Shown here: positions 12,318-23,973 of the stretch, piece after piece
Position numbering within the stretch: the stretch's first letter is position 1
Layout: the number at the start of each line of letters is the position of its first letter
Source of the DNA: Bimastos eiseni
Taxonomy: Eukaryota > Annelida > Clitellata > Crassiclitellata > Lumbricidae
DNA length: 64,000 nucleotides
Reading direction: 5' to 3'
NCBI GenBank assembly: GCA_959347315.1
Contig: OY365811.1
Span: 36,725,206-36,789,205, forward strand
Program-made: the position numbers and the translations under genes
Notes under the pieces: model-generated
Seen by the model: the letters and a program-made list of their open reading frames with translations, nothing else
The model's database searches: none
Told to the model about the DNA's origin: nothing

Positions 12318-13950
12318 GACAACTCTCGTTTTGCCACCCTGTGTATTTGTATGTAAGTCATGTGAAACGGAACTGAATGTGATGTTGTCACATCATTGCA
12401 TCCTATGTCTTGGCCGCATCTTTTCTCCCAGCCTCTGTATCTCATCGTCTAATGGTACCAATTATTCCGGTTCGTTCGCCGATAATGACAAACTGGCGGC
12501 GCCGGATCGAGGACGATGAAGTACAGGAAAAAGAAGACAGACAAAGAGACAGACAGACAAAGAGACAGACAGACAAAGAGACATATATAGATACAGAACT
12601 ATATGGAGGGAGACACTCAAATATAAACACAGTTATGGAGGAAAGTAAACAGATGGAATCAGATATAGACAGACAGACAACAACACGCACATAAAGAGAG
12701 AGAGTAAGAGAGAGAGGCGGACAGACAGACATACAGACAGAGACAGACAGACAAAGAGAGAGACAGAGAGAGACCGAGAGAGAGTGGTGGGGAGTGGGAC
12801 GATACAGGATGAGAGAAAGGGAAGGCAGGAGGAAGGCAGGCAAACAAACAGACAGGTTGAGACAAAAACATAAAGAGAAGAAAGATGGATTCTGCTGTAG
12901 ATACAGAGACAGAGACGGAAGGAAAAAGACAGACAGAAGCAAGGAGAGAGATGGACATATGGGAAGGGATGATGGCGATTTCTGGCTCTGCTGCCGCATC
13001 ATTAAGTTGCTGATGGTGTTGTGGTGGATCGATGGATAGATGGATGCGAGGGTTCGTTGAACAACACTCGTGACGACAATTACGGACGTGATACTAAATC
13101 AGAACAGGAAATCCCTTCCATCGATGTAACGCAACTGCAATGTAATGTAATGCATTGCAGCCTGGCATTTTATTTAGCGCATTTATGAAAACCTCATGGG
13201 TTGTCCGCAGCATCCGCTGAATGGTGAATAACTAATCATGAGACCTTCGCTTACTATGATTACTTCGCATGATTAATAAATGGTTATTTTGCAATATGAT
13301 GCTCGCACCTTTCTATGTATATTGACCTCCAATTTTTTCTTTCTTTCCTTTTTTTCTTGATTACTTTCGCTGTCCTTTATTCTTACATTCATCTGTTAAT
13401 GTCTCTTCCTGTTTGTTTGTCTATCTATCTGTCTGTAGTTCGTACATGTATGTCTGCATGTCCGCCCGTCCTTCCGTCTGTCTGTCTGTTTATATGTGTG
13501 GGTCTGCCTGTCTTCTGGTTGGTCCAAGCTTTGTTTTTCTTCAATTTCCTCTAATGTTTCGACGTCTGACATAATGAGATCCTATCCATTAAATCATCAG
13601 ACTTAATTAATATCTTAATTACTGAGTGTTAATTGGTCATTTGTAGCTACTGCGCCCGCTACGAGCTGACAGAGACTCACCTCTCCTGCCAGTCGGCGTC
13701 CACTGGCCAATGGTCAGCTTCGATGTCCAGCAAAGCAATGACCAGAGGACTGACCGTCTGCGTCGAGTGTCCGTCGCTGTCCATGAGGTCACATCTGGGC
13801 GGTCGTTGTCGGGGTCACGGAGTTCACCAGATGGAGACAAGGTGGAACGCAGTCACGATTCCAGGATGTCACGGCAGGTGGATCATGATGACGAGGCATC
13901 GACCGTGCCGCTGTAGACCGGAAGTGGAACCCAGCTTTGTCTTCCTCTGA
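7845..13950 (+). CDS. SBSPON: SBSPON-like secreted matrix protein, 3' part (three exons)
   Basis: Exons 7845-8063, 9246-9393 and 13647-13950 join in frame (phases 1, 1, 2) to give 222 codons plus a stop. They encode a thrombospondin type 1 repeat, a linker, and the C-terminal domain typical of somatomedin-B and thrombospondin type 1 domain-containing protein (RPESP-like). Domain order, the linker start (CG then a short basic stretch) and the tail (RCRPEVEPSFVFL against a CSCP...SFIFI ending in the vertebrate protein, from memory) all agree. The family is secreted and associated with extracellular matrix; its exact role is poorly known. The signal peptide and somatomedin-B exon or exons are missing and should lie upstream, perhaps beyond the satellite. 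Confidence 0.85.
8064..9245 (+). other. SBSPON-like intron (1.2 kb)
   Basis: AT-rich intron between the TSR and linker exons, with many TTTATTTATT stretches around 8070-8420. No other feature was recognised. Confidence 0.6.
9246..9393 (+). CDS. SBSPON: SBSPON-like exon: linker
   Basis: A 148-bp exon, phase 1 in and phase 2 out, between GAATTTAG and CACCC|GTCAGT. It reads from CGEIVPVASVRR through an acidic and basic linker. It was found by requiring phases that fit both neighbouring exons, and its start resembles the CGHTYVPAFI segment of the vertebrate protein as I remember it. It is short and weakly conserved, so it is the least certain of the three exons. Confidence 0.7.
12252..12316. repeat. 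(AT)n microsatellite
   Basis: Uninterrupted alternating AT of about 65 bp. Confidence 0.95.
12525..12960. repeat. Purine-rich GACAGACA/GAGAGA tract
   Basis: About 430 bp dominated by AGACAGAC, AGAGAG and AAAGAG words. This strong purine/pyrimidine strand asymmetry explains open frames full of Leu and Ser on the minus strand. Confidence 0.85.
13647..13950 (+). CDS. SBSPON: SBSPON-like terminal exon: conserved C-terminal domain
   Basis: Starts after CATTTGTAG with one base completing the split codon and ends at TGA 13948-13950. It contains YCARYEL, GLTVCVECPSLSM, GGRCRGHG, RWNAVTIPGCHGRW and a final cysteine pair before SFVFL. These are the conserved positions of the SBSPON C-terminal domain (cysteine spacing and the VCV(E/D)C motif). 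Confidence 0.88.
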
Positions 13951-14718
13951 GGACCTGAAGGAGTGGTCCTCTGATCGGACTCGGGATTACGGTTGGCGAA
14001 TGGGTTAGTTCGCTGGAGAGAACCTTGTGAAGGAGGAATAGGTACTGGAGCATATGTATGCTATAATCCCCACCAGCACGCCCATATAGGATTCGTCTGG
14101 GATTTGTTTTCCCATAGTACCCAACTGATCCTAATTGGAGATGTCTAACTGTCAACAAATGTTCATGGGCATGCTGGAAGGAATGGGAGATGGTCTGAAA
14201 AAGTTTGGGAGAGACATACATGCATGTGGGCCAGATCAAAATATGGAATTAGGCCTAATATATTCCTTAAATGGGGCAGTCTGATGCCCAGGGCTAATTC
14301 TCCCCCCTCCCCCGTGAAAACTATGGCACCCTGTTAAAAGGGAAGATTGTAATAATAACCGTTGGCCTATGGCCCATAAACTTCTAGGACTGTAGGTCTA
14401 CTGCTTATAGTATCGCATTCCAAAACTCCTCTGCCGAGAACCTCGATTCAACCTCTTATACTCTCCTGGCTTAGACGGCCAACGTGTGTGGTCCCGTAAG
14501 GTGAATATGTAACAAGTAGGCCCTACGGGACTATTTTTACCTTACGGGTATGCCTATATAGCGCATTACACATGCATTGCATACACCTCGAGATCGGAGC
14601 CATAGAAATTGGTTAGCACCAAAATCTGAACATTTGAACATTAGGTAAACTGTAATAAGCATCATTTAGACTTAGTTCGTTTGATATGTGAATTTGACGC
14701 AACTTTGGTTTTATTTGT

Positions 14719-14724
14719 AATAAA
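14719..14724 (+). terminator. Candidate poly(A) signal for SBSPON-like gene
   Basis: AATAAA about 770 bp after the stop codon. It is the first canonical hexamer I noticed downstream. The transcript end is not verified. Confidence 0.3.
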
Positions 14725-14937
14725 ATAATGTTAATACATTGGGATTCGATCGCTGTATACAGTTTAACGATTTACGTGCTAACCCGCGGCTGAACAATAT
14801 CAAGCAATCAGTCTGGAGTTCATATGATCGCCAGGCAAAAGTTTTTAGAGAGTTTGACTACAGTATAGCGAACTCAACTTTTAATGAGTAGGCCTACATC
14901 GACTGAGCGCTGTTGGTAGTTGGTATAGGCCTATTAG

Positions 14938-15084
14938 CAAAGGCGGCGATCTCGTCTGAGAGGTGGGAACACCCAATGAGAGGAGTAAGAAATATGGGAG
15001 GGACAAACGTATAACATGTCCCCTAGATGTAGCTCTTGTGTGAAAGAGGGGGGGGCTTGTCCTCCTCGACTCCCCGGGATTACC

Positions 15085-15086
<2 letters not shown>
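14938..15086. mobile_element. Second copy of the CAGAGGCGG MITE, right end eroded
   Basis: Begins CAAAGGCGGCGATCTCGT, then GAGAGGTGGGAACACCC and GAGAGGAGTAAGAAATATG. It matches the reverse complement of 5469-5623 over most of its length and ends GGGATTACCGT, where the terminal CCCTG is missing and an (AT)n begins. No target duplication can be assigned. Confidence 0.65.

Positions 15087-15166
<80 letters not shown>
15087..15166. repeat. (AT)n followed by (AG)n
   Basis: A compound microsatellite: about 35 bp of AT, then about 45 bp of AG. Confidence 0.95.
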
Positions 15167-15168
<2 letters not shown>

Positions 15169-15230
15169 TAAGAAACAAATCTTCTAGTCCCATATTTTCC
15201 TGTTATTGCTATTAATTGCTGCTGTTGCTC

Positions 15231-15315
15231 TACTTCTTCCTCCCTCCTCCTCCTCCTCCTCCTCCTCCTCCTCCTCTTCCTCTTTATCTTCTTCCTCCTT
15301 CTCCTCTTCTTCTTT
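15231..15315. repeat. (CCT)n pyrimidine tract
   Basis: CCT triplets with CTT interruptions; the wider region to about 15600 remains CT-rich with many TTCTT words. Confidence 0.85.
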
Positions 15316-16621
15316 TGAGAATGTTTCTTAACATTCTTAATATTCCTTTTAGCAATTTTCTTGGCACCTTCTCAACATTCATTCTCTTAATTTTCTTGGT
15401 ACTCCTCTTCTTCGCACTCTTAGTATTTCTTCTTAGTATTCACTGTATTCTCCTAAATTAGTAGGGGCCTATACCCTTCTTTGCATTCTTCTTTTCTTGG
15501 CAGTTTCTTTTAATTCTTCTATTTCTCATTTTCTTCTTCTTGTTCTTCTTGATATTCTTCTTTTTACTTCGAATTCCTTTTATTCCCGTTCTTCACCCGT
15601 CATCTAAAATCTTTTCTGAGCAGACACGAATTAAAAATTTGGTCAAATCCGGCCTCTGCTCCACCCCATTGTAGGTGACAGATTCCCAACTCCATGCTTC
15701 GAGATGTAGACTAGCATTTAAACATTCTCCATTGAGGACTTTTCCACCGAGTAATCCTTGCTTCGATTGGATCCCACAGAATACTTTGTGAGCTTAGCTT
15801 GGATGATCGATCAGGCAGACGTGATATGCAATATGATCAGACCTGTCTACTTTCTTTGTGAGAATAAAACATCTGATGAATAATAGTCCGCTAAGCGAAA
15901 ATGAGTCGATGTACGAAATTACTGTGCGCAGCTCTTAACACGCACATGAGGTGTAAGTATGCGCCAATATTATGATGTTGTTAGATATCGTGAATTTTGA
16001 ACTGCGTAGACCTATCATTGTTATTCTTGAAATATCAATCTTATATATATTATCTAATAATCTAATCTAATCTAATGGATGATTTCTTTAGCGCCGTTAT
16101 CACAAATTCACAATAGGCTTTATTAAGGTAGGCCTATATACACACTCTATCAATTAAAATTCCTTCGTTCCTAGCGAGACGTCATGCATATCAGATCTAA
16201 AACATTTTTTAAACTGAGAACACGTGTACCTGATCGAACACTTATTAAGATAGAATTTTTAGCACCCATTTATTGCAGTTAACTAGGGCATATAGAACGA
16301 CACTGCGCATGGTGTAGGAGCAGTCAGCTTGTGGGTCTAGTGTTGTGACTTCTGAAGTGCAATGCCCACATAGATAGCCTACGCAAAAGCATTAAACGAA
16401 TTATGGCCCGATGAACTTTGCTGACCAAAATTAACCGCAACGTATCTCTTGTACGTGTTCTGCTCTAACTTGACCTTATACCCGAACACTAAAACCAATT
16501 ACGTCATAGGCCTTTTCTCAAAATCATGACTTCTCAGCTGGCTTTTGCACTTATGCTTTGAGAGCAATAATCGACTGATAATTATGATTGTGTTCTGTAC
16601 TTCATAAAATCGGCTTTACAG

Positions 16622-17712
16622 TAGGCTTGTGCGATTAGTGACTTTTACTAATTGCGATTACAAGGCGTCATTTAATCGATTAGTTCGATTAATCGATTAG
16701 TAGGCGATTAATCGATAAATTGATTGTTCGTTTAACTCGATTAGCTCGATTGTTCGATTAGCTCGATTATTAATATCACAACTCCTGATATTGACTCAGT
16801 TTCTCAGTAAATACTCTGTTAAAGTAGCCCGCATAAACTAATCATGGAAGTGGCATTGCATCTTACGCGCATGACATAATGTTTATATGTGTATGTTTCA
16901 CTGCTATTTGCAAATTATGATGTAGGCCTATAGCATCATAGACTCATATAGCGCCATAAACATGACTGCTGACAATTTTATTCAACTCCTGTTTAAGCTT
17001 ACTGTACGTGAGTTCCTGACAATGACATAGTGGAACGCACCTGGTGTCTGAGACATCGACGTCTTTTAGACTAATATGTTTCAATTCACTTTCTTTGCAA
17101 ATATAGGCTAAACGTGAAGTGTGAATGCGACCGTTTGCGGCTACATTATTATTATATTATTATTATCTTATCTAACAATCGTGCTAATCTCCTTCAGGAT
17201 TGAATTAATCCCTCTTAGGGATGGGTCAGCCATGTGTTCAAACGTGTTCTCGGGTCCATTGAACAGTTGGGAGCAAATATTATAACCGGGTGCCATTCCT
17301 GACGCCAACCTTCTTTCGGATGGGAAACCTAGCCTGGCTTACTTAGAATGGCTGCCTGTCGTGACTGGGCAGTGGGCTCGCCATGCCGCGCAACCGATAC
17401 CTATAGCACTGCCGGCTGTCGATGTTGGTCCGCTTATGATTCACCAGCTTATATCGCAGCTGACCTATATATCTAGAGGTCGTTCCACTACCCGCCCTGT
17501 GGTCGGGTGTTATAACAGTAGGCCACACAATAGGCCACACACGAATGACAAAATAGGCCAGGCAAGTAGGCTATACATCTGCCATACACTCGAGCTAATC
17601 GTACTAATCGAACAATCGAGCAATCGCAATTCATCGATTAATCGAGTTATATTTTGACCCTCGATTAATCGATTAGTAAAATTCGATTAATCGATTAGTT
17701 TGCCCAAGCCTA
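16622..17712. mobile_element. hAT-like non-autonomous element with 8-bp target duplication
   Basis: The 1091-bp element starts TAGGCTTGTGCGATTAG and ends TTTGCCCAAGCCTA, so TAGGCTTG and CAAGCCTA form inverted termini. CTTTACAG occurs immediately outside both ends (16614-16621 and 17713-17720), an exact 8-bp duplication. Just inside each end lie clusters of CGATTAATCGATTAG words in inverted arrangement (16670-16760 and 17590-17700). The middle shows no transposase. An isolated relative, rich in GCGATTAATCG, lies at about 50465-50560. Confidence 0.8.
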
Positions 17713-18612
17713 CTTTACAGCTGTCGCGAGTTTACTACTCAGTGTAGAAACCAATAACATTCACCTTCGTCCCTAAATAATATGAAACTGTACCTTGTTC
17801 ATTGTCGGAAGTAAACATCATGCAGCAGAAAGGCTAAGAATAGGTTTGTATTGCTGGAAGGTGTAGCGCTCGGAATTATGTTAATCGGTTAAATGTAACT
17901 TAGGAATAACATAATTTGAAACAAAGGTTAAAAATTGTCAAAGATACATTTAGATGTACACAGCATTAGCTCGTGATTCTCAGCCGTGTAGATCTACTAA
18001 TGTAATGACTGACCTTTCCCGTGCTCATCCGCAGATACGCACAGAAGTTGTGACGCAAACACAAACAGACTGAGAAACACAGACGAACAGATGCTGATTA
18101 ATACATAATTATGTACATTATACAGTCACCATTATCGACACCAACAGGCGATGAACCCACGGCTGAAATAATGATGATGATTATATTATACAATCACTTG
18201 ATCACTTTAGCGGCGCGCGTAACTATACGCACGTACTCATCAAGACGCATTTTGGGGACATGATTGCGTGATTGGTTGGAGCGCTGTTCATGTTACGCGG
18301 AAAGCAGGGTTCAGATCTCCTCCGAGACGGGGAGGGGTACTGTATCGAGACCGTAGCAATTACTTTGTTCACATCTGTTCGAATCACTGATTGACGCCAG
18401 ATCATTTGATTGTGGCGCATAGTAAATGCCTAATAATAATGACGATAATAATAATAATTATGATAATGATGATATAGAAACGACCTTGTTAATTTTCAGA
18501 ATTTGTGTTATTAAAATAGCGCTACTCTTAACTGTGACTTAGGTCCAATTAAATCAGACGTGCCAGATGTTTATCAGTTAATGAACTTTCGCGACGACAG
18601 ATAACTTTCTCA

Positions 18613-18648
18613 GCCGGCAGTGACACCTGACCTAGTCATATTTATTTA
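18613..18648 (+). repeat. Direct repeat, copy 1 (upstream of CYB5D2 exon 1)
   Basis: About 35 bp starting GCCGGCAGTGACACCTGACC. It matches 19153-19187 with two substitutions, offset by exactly 540 bp. Confidence 0.85.
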
Positions 18649-18755
18649 GAATGATTGCCAACCCAGCCATATGGCAATTGGTTGATATTTGCCACGCCAT
18701 TGGTTTTTGCAGTCTGTTGAGAACTTGCTGTTCTTTGCAGCCTGCTGCGGTCACG

Positions 18756-19092
18756 ATGAGTCTTGCTGGTGTTTTGTCGAGACTTTCAGTTCTTGTGGCT
18801 TTCATTGCTGCGATTTTTCTGCTTCCGGCTCTTAAGCCACATCGGGAAAAGTTGTCTAGACTCTTAGCAACTTGTCCGTTTCACTGGTTTCTAAGCCCAG
18901 CAGAAGATAATGAAAGTGGAAGTGGAATTGTGAAGACGGGAAATTATCCAATATTAACCAAAGAGGAGTTGTCGAAGTATGATGGAACTGAGGATAGCCT
19001 GGGCTTGTACATTGGCATTTATGGAAGGGTTTATGACGTTTCGAGTGGAAAAGATCACTATGGCCCTGGAGGATCATACGGTTTCTTTGCAG
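18756..19092 (+). CDS. CYB5D2: CYB5D2 exon 1
   Basis: Encodes the hydrophobic N-terminus and the first half of the heme-binding domain, ending SYGFFAG. The donor is GCAG|GTAAAC, phase 1. The exon is bracketed by the 35-bp direct repeats. Confidence 0.9.
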
Positions 19093-21462
19093 GTAAACTC
19101 ATTTCTAAGCTTGCCTTAAGTCATCATTGTCTCTGTGATATCTTTTCATGAAGCCGGCAGTGACGCCTGACCTAATCATATTTATTACAGTTTTTCTGCA
19201 TTATTATGTAGGGCTCCTATTTGTCACTGCATCTTCCTTTCTTTATCACTGTCTTGTAAGCTGCAGACTGAATTTATAGCTAACCATAGCAATCCTATCC
19301 CAATTATTTTTATTGATAACTGGCAATCGACAGAAATTATGATAGCATCTGAACTCGGCCTTCAACTCCCTAAGGAGTGACTGTAAATGATTACTAAGAC
19401 AGATAGCCACCTTCCAGGTTGCAATACGGTTAAATTCAACTCATATTAAACTTGATATTGTTGTTTAATGCTTTATCGTGTTATCTTACTGTGTACTTGT
19501 TATTTTGAATTGATAAATTAATATTACTATCATCTTTACTTTTATTATTATCTTGTGAGTTGAAGATGGATTTTGAGTCGCATCAAGTATGATAAATGTC
19601 ACAAGCAAATGCAGAAAAGTTCGATACAACAGCGTTATGTCCCCTCTTTCCACTAATATTTACAATTTAATAAAGCCTCAGACCTCAACCGCACAATTTC
19701 AAACTGTCTAATAAGGATGACACTAATTATATTCCAAGGATTCTATTCAATGTTGACTGCTTTATTTATGTAGTGAATTTTCTTAACATCTTTATTACTT
19801 CTGTAACTGATTGCGATATGTCAATATGATCTATTAGTCGAACATTTACACATAAGAAGTGAAACTAGCATTACAGTAGGTACAGTAAGATATGGACTGC
19901 TACGATACTTTTGACTGAATGGGTTGTTTCAATGTGACTGTACTAAGTGACAACAACTCTTTGTTTGTGTATTTGTAGGGCGTGATGGCACAAGAGCTTT
20001 TGTGACTGGGGAGTTTAATGAGAAGGGTCTTGTTGACAACGTTATAGAGTTCGACTCAAGACAGCTGCTCGAAATGCTGCACTGGATTGAATTCTATGAG
20101 AAGACTTACCGTTTTGTAGGTCAGTTCATAAGGTCACACTTTTTATAACAGTTGGATATGACATCAACTGTTGAATTTACTCATAAACGACATGAGTTGC
20201 AAGAGTCTTAAGGCTGCAGAAAATTAGTAGTGATGAAGTATGCCAGTCCTTGTACAGGCAGTGCAGACAATTTTACTGTATGAAATCATCTTGAACATAG
20301 AACACATGCAAAAGAGGTACTGCTTTAGAATATTTCCAGCAGCAGAATTTGAGCCTCCATTCAGTAGTCGGTCGCTGTTTAGGATCTGTGAGCGAGCCCT
20401 TGACTCAGCTCTATCAATGTTCTGTCACATTGGCTGTTTATGCACTTCTAATTCTTAGAACGATGGCATTATCACAGACAGCTGTATTGCACTGTTTTAC
20501 CAGTCTGTTGCAGCACTATGACAGTTGTCAGATATCTATAGTACACTGCCATTCCTTGACCAGCTTCAAGGAATTGCGCTGTACATTATATCGAGAGTGC
20601 AGCGCAACCTCCTAATTATGTAGCTCCTGTTGTGTTACAACAATAGGAAAATTGATTGGCAACTTCTACGATGCCGACGGAAATCCAACGGAAGCTTTGA
20701 AGGATGCGGAGGCAGCGACAGACAGAGCCCTGGAAGAGAAGAGGCTTACGGAAGAGGAACGGAAAATCTTTCCTCCGTGTAACAGTCACTGGAGTGAGGC
20801 GACTGGTACCAAGCTCTGGTGCTCCACGAAAAGGTAATTTTGGGAATTAATGATTTCAAACTATGTCGATTTTTATTTCTGAACAATACTTTATATATTT
20901 GATTTTTAAGCAATTATTATCTTATTTTGAGTGGAAAATGATGATTTCTCTGCCTGTTAACATTTCTAGGCATTATTTGATTTAGTTAAGTTTAAAACGC
21001 TTACTATGTGTTCAGAATCGAAATATGTGAATGAAAGTCGTGAATGGATGTTCCTAAGGGTGCCAAAACAGAACTGCAAGTTTATCTCTGACTTCTGTGG
21101 AGGATTCAACACTTTGTGTATGATTTCACTCGAAGAGGCTTTGTTCTATGCCTTGTGCATTATGGTTATGGCTCTATAGAAGTTATAACATTGGATCAAA
21201 CATTAGGTGTGAGGAACTTCTACAATAAAGCGATTCTCTTTCTGATTTGTACAGTGGTGGTATCGAGAGAGATTGGGAAGGAGTTCCAAGACAGTTCTTC
21301 GATCCACAGTTCAAGAGGACACGATGTGTTTGTGTTCGATCAACTGGATCACCATCTCTGGCGTCGATAAAGGGCACTGGCAATGGGGACCTTAACCATC
21401 CGAACCTTAGTCCGTATGATGGCTGTGAACTGCTGTCAAATTCATGTATGGTACAGTCATGA
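18756..21462 (+). CDS. CYB5D2: Neuferricin (cytochrome b5 domain-containing protein 2)
   Basis: Four exons (18756-19092, 19979-20119, 20647-20833, 21255-21462) join with phases 1, 1, 2 into 290 codons plus TGA. The protein has an N-terminal hydrophobic segment (LSVLVAFIAAIFLLPAL, signal anchor or signal peptide), then a cytochrome b5-like heme-binding domain of the MAPR type from about residue 65 (LYIGIYGRVYDVSSGKDHYG, FFAGRDGTRAFVTGEF). The conserved C-terminal half follows (FPPCNSHWS, LWCSTK, GVPRQF, RCVCVR, NPNLSPYDGCELL). Neuferricin is a secreted or endomembrane heme-binding protein linked to neuronal differentiation in mammals. The length is close to the human protein (about 264 aa). 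A start at 18651 would add 35 residues; 18756 is preferred because it puts the hydrophobic segment at the N-terminus. Confidence 0.95.
19153..19187 (+). repeat. Direct repeat, copy 2 (in CYB5D2 intron 1)
   Basis: Starts GCCGGCAGTGACGCCTGACC, 60 bp after the exon 1 donor. See copy 1 at 18613. Confidence 0.85.
19979..20119 (+). CDS. CYB5D2: CYB5D2 exon 2
   Basis: Acceptor ATTTGTAG, donor TTTTGTAG|GTCAGT, phase 1-1. Encodes RDGTRAFVTGEFNEKGL through LHWIEFYEKTYRFVG, the second half of the cytochrome b5-like domain. Confidence 0.95.
20647..20833 (+). CDS. CYB5D2: CYB5D2 exon 3
   Basis: Acceptor ACAACAATAG, donor GAAAAG|GTAATT, phase 1 to 2. Encodes GKLIGNFYDADGNPTEAL through FPPCNSHWSEATGTKLWCS, with two conserved cysteines. 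Confidence 0.95.
21255..21462 (+). CDS. CYB5D2: CYB5D2 exon 4 (terminal)
   Basis: Acceptor TTTGTACAG; one base completes a serine codon. Encodes GGIERDWEGVPRQFFDP, RCVCVRSTGSPS, then GDLNHPNLSPYDGCELLSN and the stop at 21460-21462. Confidence 0.95.
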
Positions 21463-22618
21463 GAAAACCTAACTGATATCAATGACTCTTCATGGCTGTG
21501 GTTTGAATTCAACGTCTGAGATGTCGATAAATATTGGTCCTTAAAATCAGTGAATTTTCTACAGATATGTCTCATGTGATAGCTAATATGTGTTTAGCTT
21601 AAAGTAATGTCTGCTAGGTGCTAAACACACCGGACGTACTAATCTGGCTACAGCTAACTTAGATAAATTGGTTGGTTTTGCACTGTCAATGCATCTGTCA
21701 ATGCATCGTTCAAATAGCATTGCGTAACATAGATTTTCACAGCAGCAGTAGTGGGGCGTTTCACTGAGAATGAATGATTATGCACATGTTTTTCCATAGC
21801 AACTGTTTGGCTCAACTCTTCTCATTATCGGTGAATTATTTTGGGCAAGATCTTCACCACCACCTGTCTGTTTGATTAGATGCCACCCCATTTAAGGTTC
21901 CTCATATATGAAGCATGATAGCCCGGGATTCAGATCTCTTAAGTATGTGGGGAACCTTCATCCTCACACAATTAAAGGAACCTTTGCATAACATCCAACC
22001 AGTGTATACCTAACTGGGCCAGTTAATAGTTCTGTTGTGCGCTATTTACGCAGACAATTGAGTATTCTTTCACTGAATGCTGTAGTCATCTTTTTTGTAT
22101 GCAGAGTTATGATTGGAAATTGACATGTTCGTATCAGTTCCTATCTTGAGTAGAAATACTCTGTATTTTTCACATGTCGATTTCTCCAGCTGTCCATAAA
22201 GCCATTGTTTGCTCAGTTTTCCCACAGAAATTTAGATTTTCCCAATTTATCAGCAACAACATTAGATCAGGAAAATATTTATTTATCATATCTATGTTTA
22301 AATATGTGGTAGTGGTTTCCCAATCAAGTGTTAGTATTGAATTTAATTACATTAACCTTTTGCCTTTTACTCTCCATCTGATATTCTGATATAGTTCTTT
22401 TTTCCTGCAATGTTCTGTAGTATATTATTTTAATAAAACTACTTAAATGTGCTTTTTCATTGGGAATTGTGTTTTAATAAACTTAAGCTTGACCTAAAGC
22501 ATTTTTGCATTTGATATAAAAATCTCTTTGAATAAAAGGTTGTGTGTACATAATTTTTATGGGTTTGCAAATGGTGTCTTGGTCATTACACAATTATGAT
22601 ATTGTAATGTCTGGATTA

Positions 22619-22624
22619 AATAAA
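22619..22624 (+). terminator. Candidate poly(A) signal for CYB5D2
   Basis: AATAAA in GGATTAAATAAAGT, 1.15 kb after the stop. Another AATAAA lies at 22432-22437 and could be used instead. The AT-rich 3' stretch from 21463 is a plausible 3' UTR. Confidence 0.35.
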
Positions 22625-23015
22625 GTATTTATGTTTGATAGTGAGACTGAGTTGATTCCTTTTCAACTAGTTTTTAGTCCAATGGGTCATCAACTGTGGG
22701 CCTAGATTATTATGTTGTTTCATTAGTTTGCCTTGCTCTATATTTCCATTTGTTTGTCTCACTCTATTGTTCCATTGGCTTGCATCACTACGCTGTTCCA
22801 ATGGCTTGCTGTGCTATATTGTTTCACTGAAAATACCAGTGGAAGTGCCAATAAAGCCTTGGAATCTTGCTACAATAATCTTTGTATTCACCGGTCTAAC
22901 TAGGCTCCAAATAAGGCATCTTCTGCTCATCAGAAAGGTAAGAAATTTGCACATCTGGGGTTTATCTGCAGAGAATAGGTTGCTCAGATTACCCAAGTCT
23001 TTGGATTTCCGATAT

Positions 23016-23971
23016 ATACACCGTGTCTCAATAAAATCTGTGCAAAATTGTTTCTGTCAGAACTTCGTCAAATTTACAACAATTTAATAACTTTTGGTAG
23101 GTAGATGGGAAAATGGCTGAAATTTTATACTCTATGAAAATTTTCCACATCACCTGACTCGTATCACCCCACTACCTTGTTAAACACAGATGTACCAATT
23201 TTGTATATAACGCTTACATTTCATTACTTTCAACAAACTGTCTGACGACCGAATTAGTACGCAGTAAAGTAAAATATGGTTTACTTAGCTGAGTTTTTAA
23301 TTGTTATGACAGATCTGCTTAAGAGTGTTGGAAATGTTCCCCGCTTACACGGACACAAGCGCTTAGACGGCGACGCCACTGGCCGATTGCAGCATAAACG
23401 ATCGAGACTGGTCATAGCCCGTCCACTCCTCGATTAGACGCGTTTTGAGTTTGCCGATGTTGACTATTCTGGAGCGGTAAACCTGCAGCACGTTCCATAT
23501 GCTATAATCGAATGGGTTAAGATCCGGGGGATTCGGCAGCCACAGTGTTGGAGGGATGAAGTCGGGCGTCTCTTGCTCCAGGAAAGAGACGGTGTCGCGA
23601 CCTCGATGCGTTGGGGCGCCATCCTTTTGAACGAAAAAACCTCGCCCTGGGATATCCGGCGTTTGTCTGGCAGTAGCTTCTGGGCAAGAAGGTTGTCGGG
23701 ATAGTATGGCTCATTCACTTTGACACACGGCTTGATGAAATGGAGTTCGGTGCAGCCAAGTAATAAAATGTAAGCGTCATACAAGAAATTGGGGCATCTG
23801 TGTTTAACAAGGTAGTGCGGTGATATGACTCAGGTGTGGTGGAAAATTTGTATACAGCATAAAATTTCAGCCATTTTTTTCATCTACCTAACAAAATTTA
23901 TTAAACTTGACGAAAATTTGACAAAGTTCTGACAGAAACAATTTAGTACAGATTTTTTTGAGACACCGTGT

Positions 23972-23973
<2 letters not shown>
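23016..23973 (-). mobile_element. Decayed mariner/Tc1 element with long inverted repeats
   Basis: The ends ACACCGTGTCTCAATAAA (left) and ACACGGTGTCTCAAAAAA (reverse complement of right) begin inverted repeats that stay recognisable for about 110 bp. Both ends are flanked by TA. On the minus strand a frameshifted transposase remnant reads KDGAPTHRGRDTVSFLEQ, then TPDFIPPTLWLPNPPDLNP followed by FDYSIWNVLQ. The NP(F)DY segment is the third acidic position of the DDE/D domain. Several frameshifts make it inactive. Confidence 0.8.

Larger units (their letters stand above)
9394..13646 (+). other. SBSPON-like intron (4.3 kb) with microsatellites
   Basis: Holds an (AT)n at 9477-9497, GTCTGTCTG tracts at 9541-9575, an (AT)n of about 65 bp at 12252-12316, and a long GACAGACA/GAGAGA purine tract at 12525-12960. 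Open frames here are translations of these repeats. A TAGGCCTA palindrome lies at 10013 and another at 11025. Confidence 0.6.
13951..18612. other. Intergenic interval between SBSPON-like gene and CYB5D2
   Basis: No coding exon is recognised. It holds a MITE remnant (14938-15086), an (AT)n(AG)n tract, a pyrimidine tract and a 1.1 kb hAT-like element (16622-17712). TAGGCCTA appears near 14.25, 14.89, 14.93, 16.13 and 16.92 kb. Confidence 0.6.

Noticed and set aside
12442..13002. 186-codon Leu/Ser-rich open frame on minus
   Set aside because: It is the complement of a purine-rich low-complexity tract with no homology features.
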